A stretch of DNA of 64,000 bases. Source: Tyto alba. Its lineage: Eukaryota; Chordata; Aves; Strigiformes; Tytonidae. Of this stretch, positions 36,672 through 50,460 are shown one piece after another (the first letter of the stretch is position 1; the number at the start of each line of letters is the position of its first letter). Location: the NCBI RefSeq assembly GCF_018691265.1, contig NW_024881324.1, forward strand, positions 8,683,730 to 8,747,729, given 5' to 3'. The notes under the pieces were generated by a model. It did no database searches. It was not told the DNA's origin and saw nothing but the letters and a program-made list of their open reading frames with translations. The position numbers and the translations under genes are program-made.

Positions 36672-39600
36672 ATATCAGAATAATATTACGCACGGCGTGG
36701 CCGGGACTCTTTGTAACAAGTAGTCATTCAGAACTGCCAGTAAAAGACTTCCCAGTTCCTCTTCTCCCTTTCTCTGTGGATGAAGACTTTGTATGATAAT
36801 CCTTTTCAAAAGTGGGACCTAACCACAAATTGTGGTCAGTTCCCAGCTCTACCAGTTCATTTCCTTAGCAGGTTTAAACCCAACTGGTTTGTTGCTATGT
36901 AAATGATCCCTTTCCATTACACAGACTCAAATGTGAAATTTTTTGAGTTCAGGGAGATTTTAGTGTCACAGGCACAGTCATAGCTCTCACTATCTTTAAG
37001 GAGAACCACAATAGCAAAAAAACAGCAGAACAAGGCCTGCTTCTCATAGGTCTGATAAACTGTTCCAAACCACCTCACTGGTGGACACTAATCAAATCCT
37101 GCTTTTGTGCATGCCCTGGGAACTTGGGTACTTCTAAATTCCCCAGCTCACTAGAGTGTGGGCAAATGCTGTGGCCTTTCTGGGCACAGGTGGGCTGTTT
37201 GGTGTGCCATTGCAGTGGTGACACCTAACAGGCCACATGCTCTAGCCACCCAGGCATTGCCCTGTCATAATTAACATCCTGCTTGTTCTGCTTAACACAA
37301 ACAGAACAGTTGGAAGGGAATTTAAGGCCAGGTAGGTGGTGATTAACTATGATTAACTAAATTTAATCTTTCTAACTAAACTACACTTTCAGTAAAGTGT
37401 TTGAAAATTGTGATATTCTCCCTCTGTTTCCTTTAAAGCTCTTTCAAAAAAAGCCAAAATCAGAACTGCCTGTGAAGTACAAACTACAAACACTACAGGG
37501 AAATATTTTTGAGAGGTTATATGATGCTTGTACTATTGTAGTTTAACTGAAGAAATGAAACACACTAGCTTTATCTTTCAATATAAATTACAATTGTTTA
37601 AAGAACTACTAGATAACAAATACTGAAAGCTGCAGTCTGCTATTACTAGCCATTTTCAGAGTGGAAGACTTTATGGAAAAGGCTCCAATTTATGCAAAAA
37701 GTTTTGGATATTAGAATGTGCCTGACACTCAACCAGTATGAACTTTGACAGCTCTCCTGAAGTCATCGTTGTCTAGAAAAGATTAAGATCTGATTATTTC
37801 TATCTAACTGGAGTTTTTCTACCTAGGAAATTCTCAAAAATGGTCTGCACTAATGACATTCTCATTAAATGATCTAATTTAATGATATTAACAATAATGG
37901 AGGTGTTAGTGATGGGGGTAAATGAAGAAACATTCTCACTGGCATACAAAACTAAATCCCTCTTCTTTTGAAAACTGTGCAATTTGTAATGCCTATTTTT
38001 TTATCAAATTCATCTCTGTTAATAAGATCTATAATCATGAAGCAGAAAGGCATAACTAGATTGGCTGATTATAATGCAGGGAGCACAGATGAATACTTCT
38101 AATTCCCCGGCGGATAAAGCTCTCTGGTGATGGCGCTAGATGCTTAGGTCTGCTAGACTGCTATTTCTGAACATCTTTATTTTGACGGAATTTTGTTTAT
38201 GGGATCTTAAATTATTAGTTTGGAAGCTGCAGTTTGCTTTCTTTTTGGTATTAATTTCTGCCTCTAGAAGTAGTATCACAATCTAGTAACAGAGACTCTG
38301 TGTGGAATGTCCATGGGACAACTCTGCTTCTATGGCTGCAGTACATGGACACAATCCTGCAAGAATTTAATAATGCAGCTGTTTAGATTTGTTTCAACAT
38401 AGTGGTTTATTTGGATAAGAAAAGCATTGCTATATCTCCTGATCTTGTGGATGACCTGAAGCAAATTTTTCAGTTCTCTATCTTAATTTCTCTAGGTGTA
38501 AAATTGATATGTTACAGATCTTCAGTCTCTCTTACTTAGGATTCCCAGAATGTGTCCCAGATGCTTTGAGTTGAGGACTGGGATAAACAGCAACATCTTG
38601 TATTTTGGATGTTGTCCTCAGTTCTGAACCGAAGTCTAGCTGATGAGAAGCTGGCAACCTGCTTCTTTCACCCTGCTCCTTAAGGTAGATACTCCCTTCC
38701 AAATTCTCTTCCTGCCTATCTCCTTAGCAACGTGAAAATGTAGTATCTATAGCTTATCTGAGGGTTGCTGTCTCTCCTATTCTAAGCATTGCCTAATTTA
38801 TTCTCTCTTCCTCCTTATTGCTATGTGGAGGTCTTTGCATTTTAATGTTAAAAAAGTTGTCTGTGGCGTTTTGAAGGGCTCACTGGTATGATGAAGAACT
38901 AAACCAGATGGTTATACTTGCTTAGTGGAAGATGCCAAGTACACAGCGTATGAAGCTCCACAATCAGTGGACTTCTAAATAAGCAGAACTTTGAAAGGTA
39001 AGGGAAAGGTTAGTGATACCAAACCCCATTAGCTAAGGTTGTGTCTCAAGGTAGCAGATCAAAGGGAACAGGAGTATAATGTACTTCCATGTTTTATCTG
39101 CCACTATCTGCCAAAGTTTAAGGTGACTGCTCAGGTAGCTTCAAGAAAGAGGCCTCAAAGCAAGCAAATTCAGAAATTGGTGGAAAAGAGAATACCTGGA
39201 ACATTGCCTCTCTCCATTCTGAAGGTACAGGGTAAAGTGCTTTCCTCTCCCAAGTGTGTTATCAATAGGACTATTGATTCCCAAGGGCTTAGCAGGTAGA
39301 TACTGAAGGGTCAGTTAGTGTGGGACTTGTGGGACAGCTCAGAGCAGGGCCACACTGTGCCAGACATTGTGCAATGCTGGTATAGTAGACTTTTTAGCTG
39401 ATGATCTCACGCACTAAACAGAAAACAAAAAGAAAGGGTGAGAAGGAGGTAGTACAATTTATGACAAGCCAAGGTGTGCTGCAGACAACATGACATTCCT
39501 ACAATACAAAGGGGTTTTTTCAATTACTCTTTCAGGTTAAATTATCCTAGGATGATTGTAAGAAGGAAGATGATAGAGTGAAAAAAGAGAACAGGATTAG

Positions 39601-41176
39601 GAGTTGGGAGAAAAAAGATAAAAGTGTGTGAATTAAGGATATTACAAAGAAAGGATTTTGTTCAAACCACTCAGCAGTATAAAGGAATAACAATATAACA
39701 ATATCCAGAGTAGAAGCTCTAGTGTAGAACTTGACTTTCAGAAGTCCCTACTGCAACATCTCCTGAGGGTGTTTCCTCTTTGCATCTGCCAACTGAGCAG
39801 GACCTTGTACAGCTAAGTTTGAGAGAGGATGTGATCAGAAAAGAGAACATGACCATGATCCAGAAGTATAAATACATTCATAAAACAAAACAACAAAAAC
39901 AAAGAAGGAGAGGCTCAGTCCCATGAACAATTAGATGAATAAGAAGGAAAAATAAAAATTTACTTCCTGTTCCGGATAAGATTAACAGAGGCATGAGGAG
40001 TTGACTGCGTTACTGTAGTGGTTTTCTATTAGTCTCCTGTGGAGGCAAAGGCTGCAGTAATGATTGCATCTCTGATTGCACACTTGAAAATCCACAGAGT
40101 AAAAACTAGGTGCAGACAAAATAAACACCATGAAACTAGGAGAAGATCTGAAAAAGAACTTCATGTAGGGATTGAAAGAGCATCTAAATAGATGCTTACT
40201 TCTTTTTATGAGACATCCTTCCCGAATCCATAAATAAGCATGATTAAAGGTAGGTATAGCAGTGTTTCAAAATCTTGGCTAATACATTGAGAGGGTAATT
40301 TTCATAGGGAGTTTGCCAACTTGAAATTTAGGCACTGGAAGATCATGTAGGTTTGGCTACTACACTTTTCTTCAAATCTCACTGTGAATAATGACCTTTA
40401 GACTCATATGTTCCATATCGTGTATTTTTCTCTCCCTGCTTTGTTGGAGTCACGGAGATCAAAGTGATTCCCAAGGGAAAACAGGAAACACAACTTTACC
40501 TTTAGTACTCCTAGTTTTTTAAAATAAAATGTCCTAGAAGCTCTGAACACTTTAAAGGGTGAGTAACTTTACCCTTTTATGTGAGATTATGTGAATAATC
40601 TCTTTTAGAAAGTTCTGAGGGTCTGGTTTTTGTTTTTGCAAGAATAGGCAGGGTAATGATGCTTTTTTCTTTTCTTTACTAGCCTTGTAGTATAGTTTAG
40701 TCTAACACATTTGTTAAGTCAATTTTCCCATTAACCTGAGGTACTTCAAGTGTTTGTGGGTAGATGGATACCATCTACTTGTTTAATCCAGGCTACTAAT
40801 ATTTTGTTCTACCCTAGAGCAGTTGTAAAGCAAAAATAATTTAAAAGCCTATTGTAAACTGGACACTACTTCTAATATCAATTAAAAAAAAAAAAACCAA
40901 CCTAAAAAAAAAAATCTGAAATTAGTGTGGTTTTAAAATTACAGCTGGGTATATTTTAACCTGCCAGGGTGAGATTAAGGTCTCCTTCTCTTGCAAGACT
41001 TTACCATCTCTTACAGATTTGTTTTGAAAACAGAACAGAGAGTCAAGTTTACGGAAATACTTCAGTGCTTGTGCTCTTTCACGGGATATGTGAGCTGCAA
41101 TACAGAATTCCAAGCTAGAGAATTGAGCTGAGCTGAAAATAATTCCTTGGATCTTTCAACCCTGCAAAGCAGAAAG

Positions 41177-41256
41177 ACTAGAATTATGACATCCTGCTGA
41201 ACTCTGTTACAAAGAGATTAGAAATATGATGTCCTGCTGAATTCTGTTACAAAGAG
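41177..41256. repeat. 40-bp tandem duplication
   Basis: Two adjacent copies of exactly 40 bases (41177-41216 and 41217-41256). They share CCTGCTGA and TCTGTTACAAAGAG and differ at about five positions. Confidence 0.85.
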
Positions 41257-43484
41257 GCTGTGACAGTAACAATCAGGAACAGATCTTTAAACAAAATGCC
41301 AAAATAGTGCACAGCACAGCATGAGGCAGAGGCACCTGACCTGGCTCTGGGCAGCCACTTTGTTCCATCAGAGTACAGGCAGAGAACAGCAGTACAGGAA
41401 TATTTCTAGTCTGCACTGGCCCAAGTGGAGCTGGGTGTTTAGAAGGCTGCACTGTTCCCACTTTCACCTCTAAATTGGTTATTTCTCCCTGCCATAACAT
41501 TATGTTGTGTGTGCACAAATCCTAAGGAGAGTAGTTTTTCTATACTATGATTTCTCTTGGGGGAAGTGGTAAGAACATGTGCAATCAGGTTGATTTTACT
41601 TGGGGTGTTTGCAAAGTCAATGTTTGTGTTTCAATTTAGCAGCTTAGGTTGCATTAAGAAAAGCCAAAATAGTGAGGGCAAATCTGGTTTTAGGGAAAAA
41701 AATTATCATTTTCTTATTCTAGTAAAAACACGCATACTGAAGTTTCTAGAAGTGAATAGTCACAGTTACAAAGTTATTCTTCCCTTTGCAAAGTTCAGAA
41801 GTTTCAGGATTGCTTTGTAAATTTAACAGTCTTTTGAGTTAGGTCAGGTTTTCACTTTTCTGTGTGTTGCACACCAAAGAAATGACCTTTGAGTGGCTTC
41901 ACACCAGTAGGCTATTTTGTACTGCAAAGCAGTATTATAGCTATCCATGGATACTTCAAAGGAGATGGGTTTGCTATTGCCAGTATATTAGGGATTCCTT
42001 CCTTTTATGTTAACTACCTCTTCCTCCCTGCCCTCAGTCTATAATCTATTTCTTTCTTCAATTATTGTGACCTGGTTTTAATTAATTTCTAGAGGGTACA
42101 TTCATTTATCTAGTGTTCATCACTAGAGGCTGTTGTTAAACATGATATTGGAGCCTTTAGCACAAAAGATTCTGTGTGTCTTCAAAACTGCAAGATGTTT
42201 GACATACAAGGATGAGGGAAATCACAGCACATCTTTTAGAGAGGAGTAGATATGAGGAAGTCTGCCCATGGTAAAACCAGTGTGGGAAGTGATATTGGAC
42301 TATTTTGGCACTTCTCAGTCTCCCATTTCATCTCTATTTCACCAGCCATTCTATCAAGTATTAGAGCTGGAGAAAGTATGGGAAAAGTTTTTAAAACAAA
42401 CACAGCATCACAGGAAAAAATGATTCATATCTTTTAAGAGGGTTCTTTAGACAAGAGAATTTCAATTCGTGGAAGCTCATGAATGCACACAGCCATCTTT
42501 AAGGAATATGCTGCTGAATAGCAGGTACATTAATTGAGCGAAATCATGTTTTGTTAATATCCATATTACTAAGGATAGAGTACTACATCCAAAGACTGAA
42601 GGTGTTTACTGCGAACTGATTATTCTCCTTTTTACAAGAAAAATACATTTATTTTATAATAAGATACAAATCCTGATTTCCATGATTTTATCCCATCTTT
42701 TATTTTATTATATCTTATAAAATCATCCTGATTTTCTTATAGATTAAGATTCCATGCATCATCTTCTGCATAATCTGATTCTACTCAGCTGGCTTTGACT
42801 CAGTGTCAAAATTTTTTGACAAAATATTACATGTCAAAGTGCTTTCAAAAGTCAGGAGACTAAGATGTTTTGTAATCTCTTCATGTGTAGAAATGTATCT
42901 GATGAAATCAAATAGAGTGACTTCTTGAAACATAAATTCTTTTTAGCCCAAGTAAAAGTTTCACCATCTGTTATAGCTTCATAAAATTCTCATAAAATAT
43001 CCATGATGACAAATGACTTCATATACATAATGGACTTGTGATTTCTCTCTCTGAATTTGTCTTTTTGCAGCTCCTAAGTGAGTTACTAAGCTTGATGCAA
43101 AGTAGAGTGGTAGTGCAACATCAATTCAAAAAACCCCACTTAGGTGCACCTTTTTGTAAGTCACATTAGTCTTTAAAATGCAATACAGCTAAGACTACAA
43201 TTTTTTAAATTACTTCCCCTCTGTAGGGACTTATTAACTGATTATATATTAATTTTAGCAGGATGATCAAGTTTTATGTAGCTTTCTAGCTTCCTGAAGA
43301 TATATTTGATTGACATAATTGGGCTTTTAGTTATAGAACAGCATCTGATTCCCATATTAATGATATCTGTAAATCCAGAGAAATGTATGTTTTTCAGCTT
43401 AGACTCTGGCCTATGAAAATGGTCAATAGTCTAGAGGCCCTGTAATGTTTAATTTTAGTCCAGAAAATGTAAGAGCTTTTACTG

Positions 43485-43509
43485 TTATTACTATTATTAT
43501 TATTATTAT
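43485..43509. repeat. ATT trinucleotide microsatellite
   Basis: About eight near-perfect TTA/ATT units with one interruption (TTACTATTATT). Confidence 0.9.
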
Positions 43510-46500
43510 GTGAAAGGCATTTATTATTGTTGTGAAATGAAAGGCAAACAAGAAGAAGAATGGAAAAAAATGTTGTTGTCTATTTAGAGGTTGAAAATGC
43601 TGTACAAGTTAGTATACAGGAGTAGTACGGGAAGGAAGGTATGAGGAAAAACACAGCTGTATATTTCTTTCTCAAAGTTGTTTTATCAGTATATGTACAC
43701 TGAAGCAATGTTTTCATGTAATTCTACCTTCCTTTTCCCTGATTGAAACCCATAATTTTCAGAATGAGAGATCAGTCTAGCAAGAATGCATACTTAACAT
43801 TAAGAAAAAAAATGAGATAGAATAAAATGCAGTATCACAATCAGCAAGTTAGTTCTTGTGGCTTACTTCCTACATCAGTCCTTAGAGAATACCTTTACAA
43901 GAATTAGTCCTATGTCCAGATGCTGTTGTATTTTAATTCAGTTTAACATGCCAATTCAAATGCCCTTTATCAACACTTTAACAAGTACTGTATTTATAAT
44001 AGTTTGCTTTCCTTGAGGTTTTCCCCATATATACTGGTTTGATACACTTGTTGAAAGCTTCATTTATTTCAGAAACTAAAAAATGTCTGCAATCCTCAAA
44101 TTATTTTTGGAATAGTACTCATTTGATGATTTCGAAAAAGACATTTCTCCTTTCTTCTTTCCCGAGGCGAGCAAAGTTTATGCAAATGACAATTTGAATG
44201 CTGGCTGTGAGTTAATAACAGGGGGTGGTCTCAACGTAGAGCAAAATAACTGGAGGGCATTAGTAATATAAAAATTTACAAAAAAGAAAATGCCAGTTAT
44301 TACTATGTTCTTGCCTGAAGAATTTAAGTGCTATTAATATTTTATAGAGAGAATTATTCTTTTTTCTGCCCATCATAACTGGAAAACATGAACAAATCTC
44401 AACAATCTAACAATTATATATTTAAATCAATAAGCTAGTTTTTGCTTTGGGTTCTGGAAGATGCTTCCCACCTGGCATATAATCATCTTCAGACATTACC
44501 TGTCTGTCTGTTTCAGGCAGTCCACCTGGGTCACCAAAAAAATGAAACAAAAGCAAAGTGTCACATACAGGCCTTTACCAAAGTGCCTGCTGGGGCAGCT
44601 TGTTCTAAGTTTGGCTTTGTGCTGCGCAGGAAGATATGTATGTGTTTTCCTCACAGTTGTGGAACTGTATTAATGTCCCAGTTCTGAAGTTCTTGTTAGG
44701 TGTCAATGACTGCAGTAGAGTTTTGCCTAAAAGACTGAACAAGATCTTTGTTACTTAGTCAAATGTCAAATGTTAGAAGTTAAAATGCAGTTAGCTGAAC
44801 TGACACAATAATGAGAAATAACTTACCTATGCTAAAAAACTCATTTTAAAGTCTTCCTAATGTTTTTATTCTCTCTCCTTAAAATCAACAGAAAATAAAG
44901 TTTCTGCAAGTGCCCACTCTCTTCAACAACATAACCAAGATAAAAATTAATTAAGGATAGTTAGGCCAATGGGAGTCATAGTAGAGACACATGTTCACCA
45001 ATTAGAAAATTAACTTTATGTCAGGTATTGGGTATCTGCTTACTAACAGGAATAGAGAAATCTTATAAATGCATAACTAACAATCTTTGTAGCATCACAA
45101 AATATCACCATGTTACTGTGATCAAACATCACATGGTTGTATGTGTTCTTGAAGGATATTAAGTATATATTGTTCTAAACTAAGTAGCATAAGATAATAT
45201 CAGTCCTCATTCCAGAGAGGATAATGGCATTAAAGTGGACTGCTTTACTGAGATGTTATTACACAATAGTCATTTATGTTTTTTTCTGTAAAGAACAAAG
45301 TTTGGAAAAACTCTGGGAACAAAGGTATGTCACATTGCACAAGAACTGCTTAATTTTTTCTTGGTGCCAGTTTGGTCTGATCATTTTTTGGCTGTATCAA
45401 CAAAAGAGCAGAACTACAAAACATTTCCATGTTGGCTGGGATTAATGGAGACAAAACCCAAATTCTGTCTTTGTTTTCTGGGTCAAATTTGTACATAAAG
45501 GCTGCAAGTTATTTGTAGGTGGACAGGGAGCTCTTCTGCAGAGGTGTTGGCTATGTGGTAGTAGAGCAGCACAAATTTATCTTTCAACTTTATTCAACTT
45601 TATTTCAACCACTATTATATGCTAATGTCACAAGTTCTCAGAATGCCTACAGTTCTTATACTTTTAGGTGTTGAACAGTGAAAATCCTGCTAGCTGACTG
45701 ATCTTGTAGTCATGGGATTATTTATCTTAAAAATCTATTAATTAGATTTTTAATTGAATGGAACTAAGTTGAACAACCGCAGCTTTTTCTGAAGAGCCCG
45801 CATAATCAGACAAAAAAACCATATTCAAATTACTGAAGACTCTGCCTAGACCCGAACATTCTCATCACGGATACACGAAAGCTGCCCAAATGCATCAAAC
45901 AGATCCATTCATGAGTCACACTTTCTTGAAGTTTCCAAATTAACAGTGAAATGTACTTATACATTGTCAAAAATAGCTCCAACAAACTACTTTGCAACAA
46001 AATAATGCAGGAAAATAATTCCCTACAGTTATAGTAAAGTCAAACAGAACCAGAGACAGCTTTGCATTGGAGCCCAAATCTTTTGAGTCCCAAAATTTTC
46101 TTAATCTTACCTTTCAGCTCCCCTGCTCTCTCTCTTGTTCAGGAAGGTAAACAGGTTTGGTGGTTTACAAGAGAAGTTGTCATCCTCCCAGCACTCTAAG
46201 ACAGAGATTTCCCTTGGAGTCTGTGCAAGAATTAATTAGAGAATGAACGACACTTTCATATTTACTTGTTGTATATCCAAGCAAGGGCCTGAGTATCTGG
46301 TACCTGAGCTAGTTAACTCAGAAGTGGCTGAGTATCCATGGCAGCAAACTGCGCTTTATAAAGATACTCCAGTTGTCAGGAAAAATAGTATCTTTAAAGG
46401 GAGTTCAGGAATTCAGTTATGTGCGGATGCTCCAGAAGTAAATGGCAAGTAAGTAAGCCCAAGGATGCACTCTAGGAATGTACCTAGTGCCTTCCGGCCA

Positions 46501-49397
46501 CTAATGAGCATTGGTCATTGGAACCAGGTAGTAATAATGCTGTAGATAAACTACAGTAGTAGCTTCTAGTAGCTTCCAGCTTCCCTGATACACTGCAGGG
46601 TATCAGGTTTCAGCATCCACCATTTGACTGTTTAGATCTGCTCCTATTGCACCTCACTACTGGCTGATGTACTAGTTAATTTGTATGCTGTTAGCCACTT
46701 AATAGCAATTTTAGGAAGAAAAGGGCTTGTGAACAGCAACGTGACAGAAAACCTTCAGTCGTGCATAGTGTTACAGAGTGGGTGTTGTAATAATGGCTTC
46801 CCAGCATTGCATTGCCGGTGGAATTCTTTCAAAGAAACACAAACTGACTGAAGAAAATGCAAAACCATTTTTTTTCAGTTCAGCTGCTGTTTTTGTGAAT
46901 TATAATATGGATTATTTTGTCCAGACGCACATTCTTCTATAATTTCCTGTGATCAAGCAGTTCATTGAACCTTTGTGTTATGGACACAGACTTTGTTGTG
47001 AAGTTCTTTTAGGGTGATATAATAATCTTGAGATATGAGCTCCCTCTAATGCCAAGCTTGCTTGTATCCTAAATGTCCATTCAAAATAGCCTATTACTGC
47101 TGGCAGTAATAATAGCATACTCCCTTGTTATGAATTATTGCACTTTATTCCCTTCCTTTTCTACACACCATGCATAAAATACTGTGGGGTTTTTTTTCAG
47201 CATGTGTCAGTAGGATTCTCTCTTTTTTCCCCACAGACTGAGCTCTGCAGCAATAAAATTGCCAGGATCTTGTGGGTCTTTTCTTCAGTGTAATTTGTTT
47301 GCCATGTAACCTACATAGTGTTCCTGATGTGCTTTCAGGAATCTGAGCATGCATTTTTATGTTCGCTTTAGGGGAGCCAAGAGCATAGCTCAAAGGTTTC
47401 AAGAAAATTTGCATTCAAGTTATATGTGACTGACTTTTCTTTCAGCTGAGGTACTCCTAATTTCACAGAGCAGAGATTCAGGTCTTGAAGCTAGGGACTG
47501 CTCCTAAATACAATGGCTTTCTGTTGCATTAAACATAAAATATACGTAGTAAATGCTGCCCCAAAGTGCTAAAGTTTCAGAATAGAACTGCAATGCAGAA
47601 TAACTGTGGTGTATATTAATTTTATGTATTTTTCAGTTTACCTCTACTTTTTGTTTGTGATAAAACAATTGTCGCATTTTCAGTTAATGTGATCTAAAAA
47701 AATCTCTGCTGATCAAAATCTGTATTGCTCTTCTTAACTGTATAGACAATATCTGAGAGCACGTCTGCTTTGCATGAACAAATTAGGTAACAGTGGGCTT
47801 AGCTTTCATTTATGTAGATGCCAACTTATACCACTCTGACAATGTTAAGGCTCTTAGTATAATTTAAGTAAGTTTATAAATATTAGAGTATGCAAATTCT
47901 AGTCTGTGTGAGTGTAGTGACTATTACACACATAAATGAGCTGTACTAATACACCTTATTGATGTCATCACCATTGCCTATTAAAATAAAGCCTTACATG
48001 TCTTCTGCTAGAGAATTTGGATTGTTTCGTTGGTAAAAGAAAGGCACACTAGAAAAATATCTGCACCTCATTTTTCCCTGGTCTTTTATGTAGCTGCTGT
48101 TTTGATTCTTTTTTATCACTGTTTCTCTGAATCAGTTTTTTTCCTAGTCTAGCACATGAACTTTCTAGTGCTGATACAAAGCACTGGAACTGCAGTAGCC
48201 ATTTCACAGTCAGGTGGTTATTTCTCACTGTCAAGATGTCAGGGAGAAATGATATCTAGTATTGAAAGGAGTATCTAGTGTGAATTACTTGATATAGCTA
48301 TTATTACAGCACAGAAATATGACTTTCAGAAACTCTTAGACTTCTCAATAATATGGGATCATCTTTAAGAATCATGTGCTTGCACCTTGAGAGTGCACCA
48401 GTTTCCATTTGTAAGGCTGCCTGTGGTTACTTCTGGCAGCTTTTGGCAGCTCTGCTGACCCTGCTGTCAGACACGAAGCTACGTTCTCTCGTATCTCCTC
48501 TACCCAGCGTCCTGTATCTGCCCTGTGCATGGGGGCTACCCCAGGCATCTTCCCTACCCTTCCTGCTTAAAGCACGGGTCACCTGGCTTCCACAGCACCC
48601 ACACCCCTTGGTCATTCCCAATACTTTCCCCTAAGCATCACTCTTTATAAGCCAGTTTCACCACTTTTCTTCTCTGACCCTTCTAACCATGGAGAAAAAC
48701 ATCCAGTAAGCTTTCATAAACACTTTTTTAAGTCTGAGTTGAAGTTTGGTCTCATGTAATGAGTTATCTCAGGCATCTTCCTATCCTTAACACGGTGTGT
48801 GTATATTTTGTGGCAGAAACATGCTTCTTCTGGGACTTCCAGGTATTAGATGTCACACATGAAGTTGTTCAGCACTCAGCACTTATGTATATTAAAAGAT
48901 ACAATGGGCAGTTAGCAGCAGTTAACAGCCTGTTACTGTCAGTGATAATCTACTGTTAAACAACAAAAACCTTGTAATGGTGAAAGCATCCTTCCGGAAT
49001 TTGTATATATCTGGTGACTGGTACCCAGCCAAAACAGTCACATCTGTTATTGTTCATCAGGATTCTAGGTGTCTCCCTAAAGAAACATAATTTAAGATGA
49101 AATGTAGTAACCTAATGAAACTCCAGCAGTATTTGTTTTTCAACAAATTCTTGCACATTAGGATTAGACGCAATATGTGTTTCAATATGTAAGGTCCTGA
49201 AAACACATTGCCAGTTTGGTGATAAAGCCAATGATTCAAATGAGTTCTTCTGTACTGACAGTAAACATGGAAACTGAAATAATTTTGGAGTTGGAAGTCT
49301 TGTATATGACACATAATAAAGATAAGAGTGTTCTGGTGTGCGTGGAAATCATGTATGAAAACAAAGATAGTACCAACCTTTCCTGGCAAGTAATAAA

Positions 49398-50460
49398 TAT
49401 AGAATCACAGCATCAAAGAATCACAGAGGGGCTGAGGTTGGCAGGGACCTCTGGAGCTCACCTGGTCCAAGCCCCTCACTCAAGCAGGGTCACCGAGAGC
49501 CGGCTGCCCAGGCCCGGGTCCAGGCGGCTTTTGAGTATCTCCAAGGAGGGAGCCTCCACAGCCTCCCTGGCAACTTGTGGCGGTGCTTGGTCACCCTCAC
49601 AGTGAAAAAGTGTTTCCTGATGTTCAGAGGGAACCTCTTGTGTTCCAGTTTGTGCCCACTGCCTCTTGTCTTGTCACTGGGCACCAGTGGAAAGAGCCTG
49701 GCTCTATTCCCTTTGCACCTTCCCTTCAGGTATTTATATACATTTATACGATCTACCCTGAGCCTTCTCTTCTTCAAGCAGAACATTCCCAATTCTCAGC
49801 CTTTCCTCATAGGAGAGATGCTTCAGTCCCTTAATCATTTTCGTGGCCTTTCACTGGACTCTCCAGTACGTTCATATCTCTCCTGTACTGGGGATTCCAG
49901 CACTGGACACGGCACTCCAGGTGTGGCCTCACCGGTGCTGAGTTGAGGGGAAGGATCACCTCCCTCGACGTGCTGTCAACATTGTGCTTAATGCATCCCA
50001 GGATACCACCAGCCTTCTTTGTCACAAGGGCATGTTGCCAGCTCATGTTCAACTTGGTGTCCAGCAGGACCCCCAGGTCCTTTTCTGTCAAGCTGCTTTA
50101 CAGCAGGGTGAGCCCCCAGCATAAACTGGTGCATGGGGTTGTTCCTCTCCATGTTCAGGACTTGGCACTTGCCTTTGTTGAACTTCATGAGGTTCCTGTC
50201 AGCCCATTTCTCCAGGTTGTTGAAGTCATGCTTCGTGGTAGCATGACCCTCTGGTGTATCAGCCACTACTCCCAGTTTGTCGTCATCAACAAACTTGCTA
50301 AGGGTATACTCTGGCCCATCATCCAGATGATTAATAAAGATGTTATTTATTTATTAAACAGGGATGGACCCAGTATTGACCCCTGGGGTTCACCACTAAT
50401 TATTGGCCTCCAACTGGACTTTGTGCCACTGATCACCAGCCTCTGGGCTCAAGATCTTTC
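49398..50460 (-). mobile_element. Young CR1 LINE copy, 5'-truncated, with RT catalytic region
   Basis: Read on the minus strand, it runs from the CR1 palm region to the 3' tail at 49,398 (AGAATCACAGCATCAAAGAA on the plus strand). Segments include PQGSILGP near 50,365-50,388, the catalytic FVDDD at 50,276-50,293 (family form FADD), EKWADRNLMKFNKGKCQVL, and [18 protein letters not shown]. Frameshifts near 50,340-50,360 (a TTTA duplication) and near 50,100 break the frame. The last few hundred bases are nearly identical to the copy at 31,300-31,936, so both belong to one subfamily. The right boundary is approximate. Confidence 0.93.

Larger units (their letters stand above)
36672..49397. other. 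Intergenic stretch, repeat-poor
   Basis: About 12.7 kb with only microsatellites and a 40-bp duplication. No recognisable CR1 or LTR and no gene. A small CpG-bearing patch (ACGCACGGCGTGGCCGGGAC, 36,689-36,708) directly follows the LTR. The lack of recent transposons could reflect chance or constraint from regulatory elements. Confidence 0.7.
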
